Position numbers and translations under genes: made by a program | The notes under the pieces: generated by a model | The model's input: the letters and a program-made list of their open reading frames with translations, nothing else | Told to the model about the DNA's origin: nothing | Database searches by the model: none | Shown: positions 25,740-33,976 of the stretch, one piece after another | Layout of the letters: each line of letters starts with the position of its first letter | Numbering within the stretch: position 1 is the first letter of the stretch | Assembly: GCF_030294945.1 (NCBI RefSeq) | Contig: NZ_AP018448.1 | Coordinates: 2,666,001 to 2,730,000 of the forward strand | Direction: 5' to 3' | Source of the DNA: Streptomyces graminofaciens | Lineage (GTDB): Bacteria > Actinomycetota > Actinomycetes > Streptomycetales > Streptomycetaceae | DNA length: 64,000 nucleotides

Positions 25740-26876
25740 GTGCCCAGCTTCAGCAGAAGGAATGTCCTGGCCACCGGCGCAGGCGCCGCCCTCGGTATCG
25801 GCGCGTTCGGCGCCTCGACCGGTCCGGCCGCGGCCGCGCCGACGGGCTCCCGCCGTGCGGAGGGGCGCGAGGAGACCCGTACGCTCGACCAGCTGTACAA
25901 GGCCGCGCTCGCCGAGGGCGGCAAGCTCGTCGTCTACGCGGGCGGCGACACCCCGACCCAGCAGGACGGCACCAAGGCGGCCTTCAAGGACCGCTTCCCC
26001 AAGCTCGACCTGACGCTGATCGTCGACTACAGCAAGTACCACGACGTGCGGGTCGACAACCAGTTCGCCACCGACACCCTCGTGCCGGACGTCGTCCAGT
26101 TCCAGACCCTGCAGGACTTCGACCGCTGGAAGCAGCAGGGCCGCCTGCTGCACTACAAGCCGGCCGGCTTCTCCAAGGTCTACGACGAGTTCAAGGATCC
26201 GCAGGGCGCGTGGGTGGCCACCGGCGCGATCGCCTTCAGCTTCATGTACAACACGGCGACGGTCGGTTCGAAGAAGCCGCTCACCCCGCTCGACATGGTC
26301 GACCCGAAGTGGAAGGGCGGGATCGCCTCGTCGTTCCCGCACGACGACGACGCGGTCCTCTACCTCTTCTCGCTGTACGCCCGCACGTACGGCTGGGACT
26401 GGGTGGCCAGGTTCGCCGCCCAGGACGTCCGGTTCGCGCGGGGCAGCAACTCGCCGGGGGACGCGGTCTTCGGCGGGCAGAAGGCGATCGGCGTCGGCAC
26501 CGCGGGGTCCGCGGTCAGCTCTTCCCCCGTGACGTTCGCCATCCCGGACGGACACCCGTTCATGGCCTGGGGCCAGCGCACGGCCATTCTCAAGCAGGCC
26601 AAGAACTCCACCGCCGCCCAGCTCTTCCTCAACTGGCAGCTGTCGAAGGAGATGCAGAACGGCTCCTTCAACGGCTGGTCCGTGCGCACGGACGTCACTC
26701 CGCCGACCGGTCTGAAGCGGATCTGGGAGTACCCGAACGCGAACGTGAACGGCTTCCCCCGCTTCATGGCCGACCGCGCCGCGGTCGAGCGCTGGAAGCA
26801 GACCTTCGCCCTGTACTTCGGTGAGGTCAAGGGCGACCCGACGCCCGGCTGGCTCGGACTGCACCCGGGGGCCTGA
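25740..26876 (+). CDS. Orphan extracellular solute-binding protein, Tat-exported
   Basis: 378 residues from GTG 25740 (AGAGAGG upstream). The N-terminus FSRRNVLATGAGAALGIG ends near AAAAP: a Tat signal without a lipobox cysteine. The fold pattern (GGKLVVYAGGDTPTQQDGTK, VPDVVQFQTLQDFDRW, WVATGAIAFSFMYNTATVG, FLNWQLSKEMQN) is that of Fe3+/polyamine-type binding proteins (SBP_bac_6/8). No permease or ATPase adjoins it, and a terminator follows directly. The operator at 25629 places it under the neighbouring LacI protein. Its substrate is unknown; a sugar acid or chelate is possible. Confidence 0.85.
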   Translation: MPSFSRRNVLATGAGAALGIGAFGASTGPAAAAPTGSRRAEGREETRTLDQLYKAALAEGGKLVVYAGGDTPTQQDGTKAAFKDRFPKLDLTLIVDYSKYHDVRVDNQFATDTLVPDVVQFQTLQDFDRWKQQGRLLHYKPAGFSKVYDEFKDPQGAWVATGAIAFSFMYNTATVGSKKPLTPLDMVDPKWKGGIASSFPHDDDAVLYLFSLYARTYGWDWVARFAAQDVRFARGSNSPGDAVFGGQKAIGVGTAGSAVSSSPVTFAIPDGHPFMAWGQRTAILKQAKNSTAAQLFLNWQLSKEMQNGSFNGWSVRTDVTPPTGLKRIWEYPNANVNGFPRFMADRAAVERWKQTFALYFGEVKGDPTPGWLGLHPGA

Positions 26877-26882
26877 AGACGG

Positions 26883-26924
26883 GCGGGGCCACCGGCCGAC
26901 CGGTGGAGGGACCGGTGGCCCCGC
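26883..26924 (+). terminator. Hairpin terminator after orphan binding protein
   Basis: Perfect 13-bp stem GCGGGGCCACCGG with its complement and a 16-nt loop, 7 bases after the stop. Confidence 0.8.
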
Positions 26925-27015
26925 TCCTCACATGAGGCATTCAGAGATTCGAACAGTTCGTCGACACCGCCCTGGTGCGCGACGCGATGACCGACGGACC
27001 GGCTGACCGACTGAC

Positions 27016-27055
27016 GAGGGTGCTGCCGGGCTGCCCTCAGCCCGGCAGCACCCTC
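27016..27055 (-). terminator. Strong hairpin terminator after GH43 gene
   Basis: Perfect 18-bp stem (arms 27016-27033 and 27038-27055) with a 4-nt loop, 7 bases beyond the GH43 stop on the minus strand. Confidence 0.85.
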
Positions 27056-27061
27056 TGTTTC

Positions 27062-28582
27062 TCAGTGCTCGAACGGCTCGTAGTCGAACCAGTCGAAGTG
27101 AACGGAGCCGGCGGAAGCGAACATCCCGAAGACCCGGCCCGTGAAGCCGCCGGCGACCTCCGTGGACAAGTACCGGCCGTCCAGCGAGGCGAGTTCGACG
27201 AAGGTGCCGTCCGCCTCCTCGAAGCCGATCGAGACGAAGTCGGGGCCCGTACGCGCATCGTTCACCGTGTGCACGGCGGCAGCCTCGATACGGAGAACCA
27301 CAGGCCCCGGGGGTGTCGGCCGGGAGGCCACGACGGTGTGCAACGGGCCGATGCGGGCCCGCACTTGCACCTGGCCGGACGAGACCTCGACGGCGTAGTG
27401 ATGGCGCTCGTCGAGGCGGACCGCCAGACCACCCTGCCCCTCGGCCGCGTCGACCAGGGTACGCACCCGGCACGACGGATGCTGCTGCCGCCGCCCCACG
27501 AATGTCACGTCGGCGTCGTCGAGCGATCCGCCGCGGGCGCGGAGGGTCAGCCAGCCGGGCTGTTCCTTGGTGGTGCAGTCCTCGGAGCTTCGCCGGCGCA
27601 GCGAGACCCAGCAGGGGGCCAGCTCGGTCGTGTCGAAGTCGTCCCGGCGCTCCGGCACCACGTCGTGCGGCTGGAGGGGCCAGGGGGGTGCGGGCAGGGC
27701 GGTCGACAGTTCGCCGACAACCGGCCAGCCGTCCACCCAGTCGACCGGCGCCAGGAAGGTCTCCCGGCCGAGTACGTGCCAGCCGGGGGTGCCCCCGCCC
27801 GGCCGCACGCCGAGCAGCACCATCCACCACGAACCGTCGGGTCCTTGGACGAGGTCGGCGTGGCCGGTGTTCTGGATGGGGTGGTCGGTGCTCCGGTGGG
27901 TCAGGATCGGATTGGCCGGGCACGGCTCGAACGGGCCCGTGGGTGCGAGGCCGCGGGCGATGGAGACGCCGTGGCCGCGCTCGGTGCCGCCCTCGGCGAT
28001 GAGCAGGTACCAGTAGTCGCCGATCCGGAACAGGTGCGGTGCCTCGGGGGCCTTCGCGCCGGGCGCCCCGGACCACAGCTGTCGGCGCGGACCGAACGTC
28101 TCCCCGGTGTGGGGATCGATACGGATCTGGCCGACTCCGGCGGTGGTGCACCAGCAGTTGCCTTCGTCGTCCCAGGCGATGTCCGGGTCGATGCCGTGCA
28201 CGCCGGGCAGCCGGATCGGATCGGACCAGGGGCCGGCCGGGTCGGTGGCCGTGAACAGCAGGTTGCCGTCACCGCTGACGTTCGTGACGATCAGCCAGAA
28301 GCGGCCGTCGTGGTGGCGCAGGGTGGGCGCGTAGATTCCGCCGGAGGAAGCCGAGTCCAGTGGCAGACGCAGTTGACTCGGGCGGTCGAGGGCGTTGCCG
28401 ATCTGGGTCCAGTGCACCAGGTCCCGGCTGTGGAAGATGGGCACACCGGGGAAGTACTCGAAGCTGGAGCACGCGATGTAGTAGTCCTCGCCCGCCCGGC
28501 AGATGGACGGATCGGGGTAGAAGCCGGGGATCACGGGGTTGCTGACGGTGTTGCCCGTCTCGGGCACGCTCGACACCCTCAT
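27062..28582 (-). CDS. GH43 beta-xylosidase/alpha-arabinofuranosidase
   Basis: 506 residues from ATG 28582 (GAAAGGA RBS). GH43 propeller residues are all present: the base aspartate in GFYPDPSI, the modulating aspartate in GIDPDIAW and the acid glutamate in KAPEAPHLF. A C-terminal beta-sandwich domain (from about 320, RRDDFDTTELAPCWVSLRRR to FDWFDYEPFEH) is typical of the xylosidase subgroup. No signal peptide, so cytoplasmic. It probably trims imported xylo- or arabino-oligosaccharides. The box at 28600 links it to the LacI regulator at 28679 and to GH5. Confidence 0.93.
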   Translation of the reverse strand: MRVSSVPETGNTVSNPVIPGFYPDPSICRAGEDYYIACSSFEYFPGVPIFHSRDLVHWTQIGNALDRPSQLRLPLDSASSGGIYAPTLRHHDGRFWLIVTNVSGDGNLLFTATDPAGPWSDPIRLPGVHGIDPDIAWDDEGNCWCTTAGVGQIRIDPHTGETFGPRRQLWSGAPGAKAPEAPHLFRIGDYWYLLIAEGGTERGHGVSIARGLAPTGPFEPCPANPILTHRSTDHPIQNTGHADLVQGPDGSWWMVLLGVRPGGGTPGWHVLGRETFLAPVDWVDGWPVVGELSTALPAPPWPLQPHDVVPERRDDFDTTELAPCWVSLRRRSSEDCTTKEQPGWLTLRARGGSLDDADVTFVGRRQQHPSCRVRTLVDAAEGQGGLAVRLDERHHYAVEVSSGQVQVRARIGPLHTVVASRPTPPGPVVLRIEAAAVHTVNDARTGPDFVSIGFEEADGTFVELASLDGRYLSTEVAGGFTGRVFGMFASAGSVHFDWFDYEPFEH

Positions 28583-28599
28583 CGGTCCTTTCGCTGTTA

Positions 28600-28611
28600 C
28601 GAAAGTTTCTT
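28600..28611. promoter_or_regulatory. CGAAAGTTTCTT box upstream of GH43
   Basis: Same 12-mer as at 29891 before GH5. The GAAA-N-TTTC symmetry resembles the CGAA-type palindromes described for xylanolytic LacI regulators (BxlR/XlnR) of streptomycetes. It lies 18 bp upstream of the GH43 start. Confidence 0.6.
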
Positions 28612-28678
28612 GTCCAACGACGGATAGTTTCCAAAGCAGGCTAGTGACGGCCCTCCTGGCGGTCAATGGCCTCGCGGG

Positions 28679-29728
28679 TCAGCTCTTGGGGGGAGCCGTG
28701 CTGGCCCGGACCGTCAGGGTCGTCGCGATCTCCAGCCCGGCCTGGGGTGCCTCCTCGCCGCGGCCGAGCGTGAGCGCCAGCTCGGTCGCGGCCACGGCCA
28801 TCTCGGTGAGGGGCTGGTGAACGGTGGTCAGGGGCGGGTCCACCCAGGCCACCACCGGCAGATCGTCGAAGCCGACGACGCTCAGGTCGCCGGGAATGCC
28901 CAGACCGGCCTCGCGTGCCGCCTGGTAGACACCGAGCGCCTGCAGGTCGTTGGCGGTGAAGATCGCCGTCGGGCGCTCGGGCAGAGCCAGCAGGGAGCGC
29001 GCCGCCTGAAAGCCGTCCTCACTGGTGAGCGGCGTGTGCACGACGAGTTCCGGATCGATCTCCAGGCCGGCCGCCTGCATCGCGGAGCGGTATCCGTCCA
29101 GGCGGGCGCAGCAGTACAGCTGGTCCTGCGGGCCGCTGATCATGGCGATGCGGCGGTGCCCGAGTTCGGTGAGGTGTCGGGTCGCGGCCCGGCCGCCCGA
29201 CCAGTTGGTGGCGCCCACGAACGGGACGTCGTCCGGCAGTTCCGTGGCCGGGTCGACGACGACGAACGGGATGCCCTTCGCCTTCAGCTGCTCCCGCTCG
29301 GCCTCGGAGAGCTGGGCCACGGACAGGACACAGTTCGGGCGCCGGGAGACGGTGTCGTCCCAGGTGGGCAGGTCCGTGTCGTGCAGCCCGAACTCGGACA
29401 CCATGACGCCCACGCGGTGTTGGCGGGCCACCCGCTCGACACCGCGGATGATCTCGACCGCCCACATGTGCTGGAGCTCGCGGAAGACGAGCTCCACGAC
29501 GTTGTTCCGGTTGGCGCCCGTCGGCTTGCGGTAGCCGTACTCGTTGACCAGGGCCTCGACCCGTGCGCGGGTGTCCGCGGAGACGCCCGACTTGCCGTTG
29601 ATCACCTTGGACACGGTGGGGACCGAGACCCCCGCAGACTCGGCGATGAACGCGATCGTGACCGGCCGGGACGTATCGCCCTGTCCGTCGTTCCTGTCCA
29701 CCGGCCCGTCAGCTGCGTTGTCCGCCAA
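28679..29728 (-). CDS. LacI-family regulator, probable xylan/glucan repressor
   Basis: 349 residues. A 22-residue acidic leader precedes helix-turn-helix VTIAFIAESAGVSVPTVSKV. The effector domain (VVELVFRELQHMWAVEIIRG, NDLQALGVYQAAREAGLGIP) ends in VRASTAPP. It lies between GH43 and GH5, both with a CGAAAGTTTCTT box upstream, so it is the likely repressor of both. Regulators with this HTH and the ELQHMWAVEI-type segment are commonly annotated near xylanase and xylosidase genes in Streptomyces. Confidence 0.92.
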   Translation of the reverse strand: MADNAADGPVDRNDGQGDTSRPVTIAFIAESAGVSVPTVSKVINGKSGVSADTRARVEALVNEYGYRKPTGANRNNVVELVFRELQHMWAVEIIRGVERVARQHRVGVMVSEFGLHDTDLPTWDDTVSRRPNCVLSVAQLSEAEREQLKAKGIPFVVVDPATELPDDVPFVGATNWSGGRAATRHLTELGHRRIAMISGPQDQLYCCARLDGYRSAMQAAGLEIDPELVVHTPLTSEDGFQAARSLLALPERPTAIFTANDLQALGVYQAAREAGLGIPGDLSVVGFDDLPVVAWVDPPLTTVHQPLTEMAVAATELALTLGRGEEAPQAGLEIATTLTVRASTAPPKS

Positions 29729-29890
29729 GGTCGTCTTCCCGATCGTCGAACCGCCCTCGCCCGGCGCAGGCCTGGCGCGAATGCCGGTTGAACAGCGTCG
29801 TATGGATGTGCCCGGTTCATTCTGGCATCTCTTACCGCCGCATCTGTGGCCTCGGGCACATCTTCATGTTAACTTCTCCGCCGCGAAGCG

Positions 29891-29902
29891 CGAAAGTTTC
29901 TT
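29891..29902. promoter_or_regulatory. CGAAAGTTTCTT box upstream of GH5
   Basis: Exact copy of the 28600 box, 75 bp before the GH5 start in an AT-rich leader. Probably the operator for the LacI protein at 28679. Confidence 0.6.
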
Positions 29903-29976
29903 TCTCTGAGTTGTATCTCTGTCGGTCTCGGACCGACCCCACGTGTCGCACACCCCCCAACCAGAAGGTGCACGTG

Positions 29977-31719
29977 ATGACGAGGAGACTCGCAAGACTT
30001 CTTCCGCGACGACGCCGGTCGTCGCGCCCCCCGCGGAGACTGACTGCACTCGTCCTGGCGCTCGTCCTGCTCCCGCTGCTGCCCGCCGCCGCGCAGGCCG
30101 CCGATCCCCCCGTTCCTCCGCCCAGTGCCCCGGCCGCCCGCAGCGCGGTGGCGGCCATGCAGCCCGGGTGGAATCTGGGCAACACCTACGACGCCATCCC
30201 CGACGAGACGTCCTGGGGCAACCCGCCCGTGACCAGGGCCCTCTTCCAGAAGGTCAAGTCACAGGGCTTCAAGAGCATCCGGCTGCCCGTCACCTGGGGC
30301 ATCCACCAGGGCTCCGCGCCCGACTACAAGATCGATGCGGCCTGGATGGCCAAGGTGCGCCAGGTAGTCGACATGGCGCTGGACGAAGACCTGTACGTGC
30401 TGCTCAACATGCACCACGACTCCTGGATGTGGGTCAACAACCTCTCCTCGGACCACGACGCCGTCCTCGCCCGCTACCGCGCCACCTGGACCCAGATAGC
30501 GGCGGAGTTCCGGGACAGGTCGCCCAAGCTGGCGTTCGAGAGCATCAATGAGCCCACGTTCAGCAACACGTCCGGCGACGACGAGAACTACCGGCTGCTG
30601 GCCGAGCTCAACAAGGCGACCCATCGGATCGTCCGCGACTCCGGCGGCCGGAACGCCGACCGCCTGCTCGTGCTGCCCACCCTGTACACCAACGCCGACC
30701 AGGGCCGCCTGGACGCGCTGGCCACCGAGCTGGCGGACCTGCGCGACCCCATGGTGGCCACGACGATCCACTTCTACGGCTGGTGGCCGTTCAGCGTGAA
30801 CATCGCCGGGTACACCCGGTTCGACGCCACCTCGGAGCAGGACCTCACCGCCACCTTCGACCGCGCGTACAACACCTTCACCGCGCGCGGCATCCCCGTC
30901 GTCATCGGCGAGTACGCCCTGCTGGCCTACGACCACAACCGCCCCGGCATCATCGAACAGGGCGAACAGCGCAAGTACTTCGAGTTCCTGGGCGACTACG
31001 CACGTCGGCGACAACTCACCACGATGCTCTGGGACGCCGGTCAGTTCCTGAACCGCAACACCCTGCAATGGCGTGACTCGGAGCTGTTCGCCCAGATCAA
31101 GTCGAGCTGGACCACGCGTTCCGGGACCGCCTCCAGCGACATGGTGTTCCTCCCGAAGTCGGGCGCCATCGCCGGCCAGGACCTGACCCTGAACCCGAAC
31201 GGCACCGACTTCCAGGGACTGCGGCACGGCTCCCGCAATCTCCTGAGGGGCAGGGACTACACCGTCTCCGGCAACCGCCTCACCCTGACGGCCGGCGCGC
31301 TCACCGAGTTGGCCGGCGACCGGTCGTACGGCGTCAACGCGACGCTGGAGGCGAGGTTCTCCCGCGGTGTCCCGTGGCGGATCGATGTGATCACCTACGA
31401 CAAACCGGTCCTGTCGAACGCCTCGGGAAGCACCGGCGGCCTGTCCATCCCCACCCAGTTCCGGGGCGACATGCTCGCGACCATGGAGGCCAGGTACGAC
31501 GACGGGAGCAACGCGGGTCCGGCGAGCTGGACTTCGTACCAGCAGTGGGACACCGCCTTCTCGGCGTACACCAACGACTCCATCAAGCTGACCGCCGAGT
31601 TCTTCAACTCCCTGCGGGACGGCTCCCGGGTGACGCTCACCTTCCACTTCTGGAGCGGTGCCACCACGACGTACCACGTCACCAAGTCGGGAAGCGCCGT
31701 GACCGGCTCGCCCGCCTGA
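29977..31719 (+). CDS. GH5 endoglucanase with C-terminal X2 domain, secreted
   Basis: 580 residues from ATG 29977; AGAAGG lies upstream. Basic signal peptide RRRRSSRPPRRL with a hydrophobic core ends at AAAQAA. The catalytic barrel starts MQPGWNLGNTYDA, and the acid/base is in ESINEPTF and the nucleophile in VVIGEYALL, with MHHDSW between. From about residue 390, FLPKSGAIAGQDLTLNPNGT to YGVNATLEARFS matches the X2 (immunoglobulin-like) module found in cellulosomal and Bacillus endoglucanases. A further about 90-residue C-terminal region is probably carbohydrate binding. It cleaves internal beta-1,4-glucan or related xyloglucan. Confidence 0.92.
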   Translation: MTRRLARLLPRRRRSSRPPRRLTALVLALVLLPLLPAAAQAADPPVPPPSAPAARSAVAAMQPGWNLGNTYDAIPDETSWGNPPVTRALFQKVKSQGFKSIRLPVTWGIHQGSAPDYKIDAAWMAKVRQVVDMALDEDLYVLLNMHHDSWMWVNNLSSDHDAVLARYRATWTQIAAEFRDRSPKLAFESINEPTFSNTSGDDENYRLLAELNKATHRIVRDSGGRNADRLLVLPTLYTNADQGRLDALATELADLRDPMVATTIHFYGWWPFSVNIAGYTRFDATSEQDLTATFDRAYNTFTARGIPVVIGEYALLAYDHNRPGIIEQGEQRKYFEFLGDYARRRQLTTMLWDAGQFLNRNTLQWRDSELFAQIKSSWTTRSGTASSDMVFLPKSGAIAGQDLTLNPNGTDFQGLRHGSRNLLRGRDYTVSGNRLTLTAGALTELAGDRSYGVNATLEARFSRGVPWRIDVITYDKPVLSNASGSTGGLSIPTQFRGDMLATMEARYDDGSNAGPASWTSYQQWDTAFSAYTNDSIKLTAEFFNSLRDGSRVTLTFHFWSGATTTYHVTKSGSAVTGSPA

Positions 31720-31760
31720 CCTCGTCGGCGCCGCTTCTCTGCGGGTCGACCCGGGCCCGT

Positions 31761-31778
31761 TGTCGAAGCGCTTCGACA
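31761..31778. promoter_or_regulatory. Perfect 18-bp palindromic operator
   Basis: TGTCGAAGCGCTTCGACA is identical to its reverse complement. The central CGAAGCGCTTCG is a strong LacI-family style operator. It stands upstream of the truncated binding-protein gene, so it is an operator left behind by the lost operon or is bound by one of the LacI proteins here. Confidence 0.7.
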
Positions 31779-31806
31779 GTCCCGGTTCCTGCTCCACCGC
31801 ATCACC

Positions 31807-31835
31807 GCCGCGCGGCCGGCACCCGGCCGCGCGGC
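31807..31835 (+). terminator. Long GC hairpin
   Basis: Perfect 13-bp stem GCCGCGCGGCCGG with a 3-nt loop, between the palindrome and the binding-protein fragment. It may end GH5 transcription, or act as a leader attenuator because it lies downstream of the operator. Confidence 0.6.
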
Positions 31836-31878
31836 CCCAAGACCCTTCCTCAGGCCCATCGGCGAAAGCAGCCCGACC

Positions 31879-32254
31879 ATGACCGACGAGATCAACCGCA
31901 GAACCCTTCTGAGCACGGCCGCGGCCGTGGCCGGTACCGCTGCGATGGCGCCGTTGCTGTCCGCGTGCGGCGGCGGTGGGCAGAGCACCGGCGGAACCAA
32001 CACCAAGAAGGGGCTCAAGGCCGCGCTCCCGGCCTATGTGCCCAGCAGCGCCGTCAAGCCGGACATCCCGTCGGTCGCCGGCGGCACCGACATAGCGACC
32101 GACCCCGGCTTCCTCACCTACCCCGCCCAGCGGCCCCGGACGGTCGACGGCGTGCCGGGCAAGGGCGGCAGCTACACGGCGGTCACTCCGCTGTGGGGCA
32201 CCGTCCCGTCCCCGGACAACTCCTTCAACCGCGCCATGAACAAGGCTCTGGTTC
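31879..32254 (+). pseudogene. Sugar-binding lipoprotein, N-terminal fragment only
   Basis: ATG 31879 begins TDEINRRTLLSTAAAVAG with twin arginine and lipobox LLSAC, then GLKAALPAYVPSSAVKPDIP, SVAGGTDIATDPGFLTYPAQ and SPDNSFNRAMNKAL, which matches the start of the large (about 550-residue) LplA/YtcQ-type binding proteins. Coding ends abruptly after AMNKAL near 32254. The next 28 codons to the stop at 32337 are proline- and arginine-rich and look non-native. About three quarters of the protein, and any permeases, are gone. Confidence 0.7.
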
Positions 32255-32333
32255 ACGCTGCTCAGCGAGGCCGCACCGTCCCGCACGCCCCCCCATCCCC
32301 ACCCGCACGCGGTTACGAATGTGTTCCAAACAC

Positions 32334-32362
32334 TTGACGGCCACCTTATGACTGCGTAGACA
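32334..32362 (+). promoter_or_regulatory. Promoter and operator of LacI paralogue B
   Basis: TTGACG, 17 bp, TAGACA, the same as before paralogue A (16035). The bases 32353-32379 match 16054-16080 in 24 of 27 positions, including the start-site operator core. Outer arms GACTGCG (32350s) and CGCAGTC form an inverted repeat across the -10 box. Confidence 0.7.
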
Positions 32363-32427
32363 TGGCAGCGCAGTCAGACTGGCATCGACCGGCCCACTGC
32401 TTCGGATCATCATCGTCGGGAGACACC

Positions 32428-33570
32428 ATGGCGCGAGGCACAGGACGGGGCGGGAGTACCGGCGCTCCGCGCAGCGTGGACGTGGCCCGGATTGCCGGCG
32501 TCTCCCAGAAGACGGTGTCCCGCGTCTTCAACGACGAGCCCTATGTCTCCGCCGAGTTGCGCCGACGTGTTCTCGATGCCGCGGAGGAACTCGGCTACCG
32601 GCTGAACAACGCGGCTCGGGCGCTGGCCTCCGGACGGACGCGGTCGATCGGCGTGGTGACGCTGGGGACCGCCCTGTACGGGCCCGCCTCATTGATCATG
32701 GGGGTCGAGCGCGCCGTACGGGACATGGGATACGCCCTCCGTGTGGTCAACACGGTGGAAGGCGACCCCGCCGGAGTCGTCGGTGCCGTGGACTCGCTCC
32801 TCGACCAGGGCGTGGACGGCATCGTCATCTCCGAGCCGATCGACGACGGGCGGGACGGAGATCTCGCAGCCCGCCTCGACGTGGACGTACCCGTCCTCGT
32901 CCTCGGCGCGCCGCCGTTCTCGGCGCCCAGGTCGCTGGTGGCCGGCGTCGGCGCCGACGTCATGGCGCGGACGGCCACCGAGTACCTGCTGGACCTGGGA
33001 CATGTGACGGTCCATCACCTCGCGGGGCCGCAGCGGTGGTTCGCCGCCCGGGACCGTGCGCAGGGCTGGCGCTCCGCGCTGGTCGGGCACGGCAGAGCGG
33101 TGCCGCCGGTCATCGAAGGCGACTGGTCGGCGGCCTCCGGTTATGCGGCCGGCCGACGGCTGGCCTCCGACGGCGACGTGACCGCGGTGTTCACCGCCAA
33201 CGACGACATGGCCATCGGCCTCATCCGGGCCCTGACCGAAGCCGGCCGACGCGTGCCGGAGGACGTCAGCGTGGTCGGCTTCGACGACATCCCCGTCGCG
33301 GCCTACGTGACTCCTCCGCTCACGACGATCCGGCAGCTTTTCGACGTCGTGGCGCAGGATGGGATCAAACGCCTCGTGCACACCATCGAGAACCCGCAGG
33401 CGGACCCCTTGCCGGCGAGCGAGCCACCGGTCGACCTCGTCCTCCGCGCCTCGACCGCGCCGCCCCCCACCCGGGCACCCCTGGGTCGTGGTCGTCGCCG
33501 TACCGCGTCCCGTCCGGACGGGTGCGGGCCCGCCCCGCCCGCGGAGACGATGGTCCCCGCCCAGAACTGA
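32428..33570 (+). CDS. LacI-family transcriptional regulator (paralogue B)
   Basis: 380 residues from ATG 32428 (GGGAGA RBS). Helix-turn-helix SVDVARIAGVSQKTVSRVFN, hinge NNAARALASGRTRSIGVVTL, then an effector domain closely parallel to paralogue A. The last about 40 residues (TAPPPTRAPLGRGRRRTASR onward) are a low-complexity extension. It precedes, on the same strand, a binding protein, two permeases, GH42 and GH93-like genes, and is their probable repressor. Cross-talk with paralogue A is plausible because the promoters share an operator-like element. Confidence 0.93.
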   Translation: MARGTGRGGSTGAPRSVDVARIAGVSQKTVSRVFNDEPYVSAELRRRVLDAAEELGYRLNNAARALASGRTRSIGVVTLGTALYGPASLIMGVERAVRDMGYALRVVNTVEGDPAGVVGAVDSLLDQGVDGIVISEPIDDGRDGDLAARLDVDVPVLVLGAPPFSAPRSLVAGVGADVMARTATEYLLDLGHVTVHHLAGPQRWFAARDRAQGWRSALVGHGRAVPPVIEGDWSAASGYAAGRRLASDGDVTAVFTANDDMAIGLIRALTEAGRRVPEDVSVVGFDDIPVAAYVTPPLTTIRQLFDVVAQDGIKRLVHTIENPQADPLPASEPPVDLVLRASTAPPPTRAPLGRGRRRTASRPDGCGPAPPAETMVPAQN

Positions 33571-33976
33571 CCTGGGCGCGGCAGCCCGGGCGACAGCCTC
33601 CACCGCCGGGCACGGGATCGCAGGCCGAGCCCGCGCACCGGTCCCTGCGTCTGCCGTCCCTTCCCCGACGTGTCCCCGCAGACCGCGGAAACCCCGCGGC
33701 ACCGGGGACGCACCTCGCCTCCTCTCCTCAACCCCGCGGCCGCTGAGCAGCAGTCCCGCCGCAGCACCTCTCCGTTCCCTCCCCTGCCTCCCCCGGCCAC
33801 CGGGTTCCCGCCGCAGCAGCGGTAAGCCCGCCGGGTGAGGCCACGAGGACGTACCCCCGGCCCTGTCGGACCCGTGTCCTGGCCGCCACGTCCGTTCCCT
33901 GTCTCTCCCTCGTCACCCCTTGTTCCGCATGCCCTCGTCCGGCGTGCCTTCCCTCAGCCATCGGCGGGAGTTCACC
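33571..33976. other. Gene-free stretch before importer 2
   Basis: Very GC-rich; several C/T-rich runs. I see no gene and no clear operator. The GGGAG ribosome-binding site of the next gene is at 33966. Confidence 0.4.
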
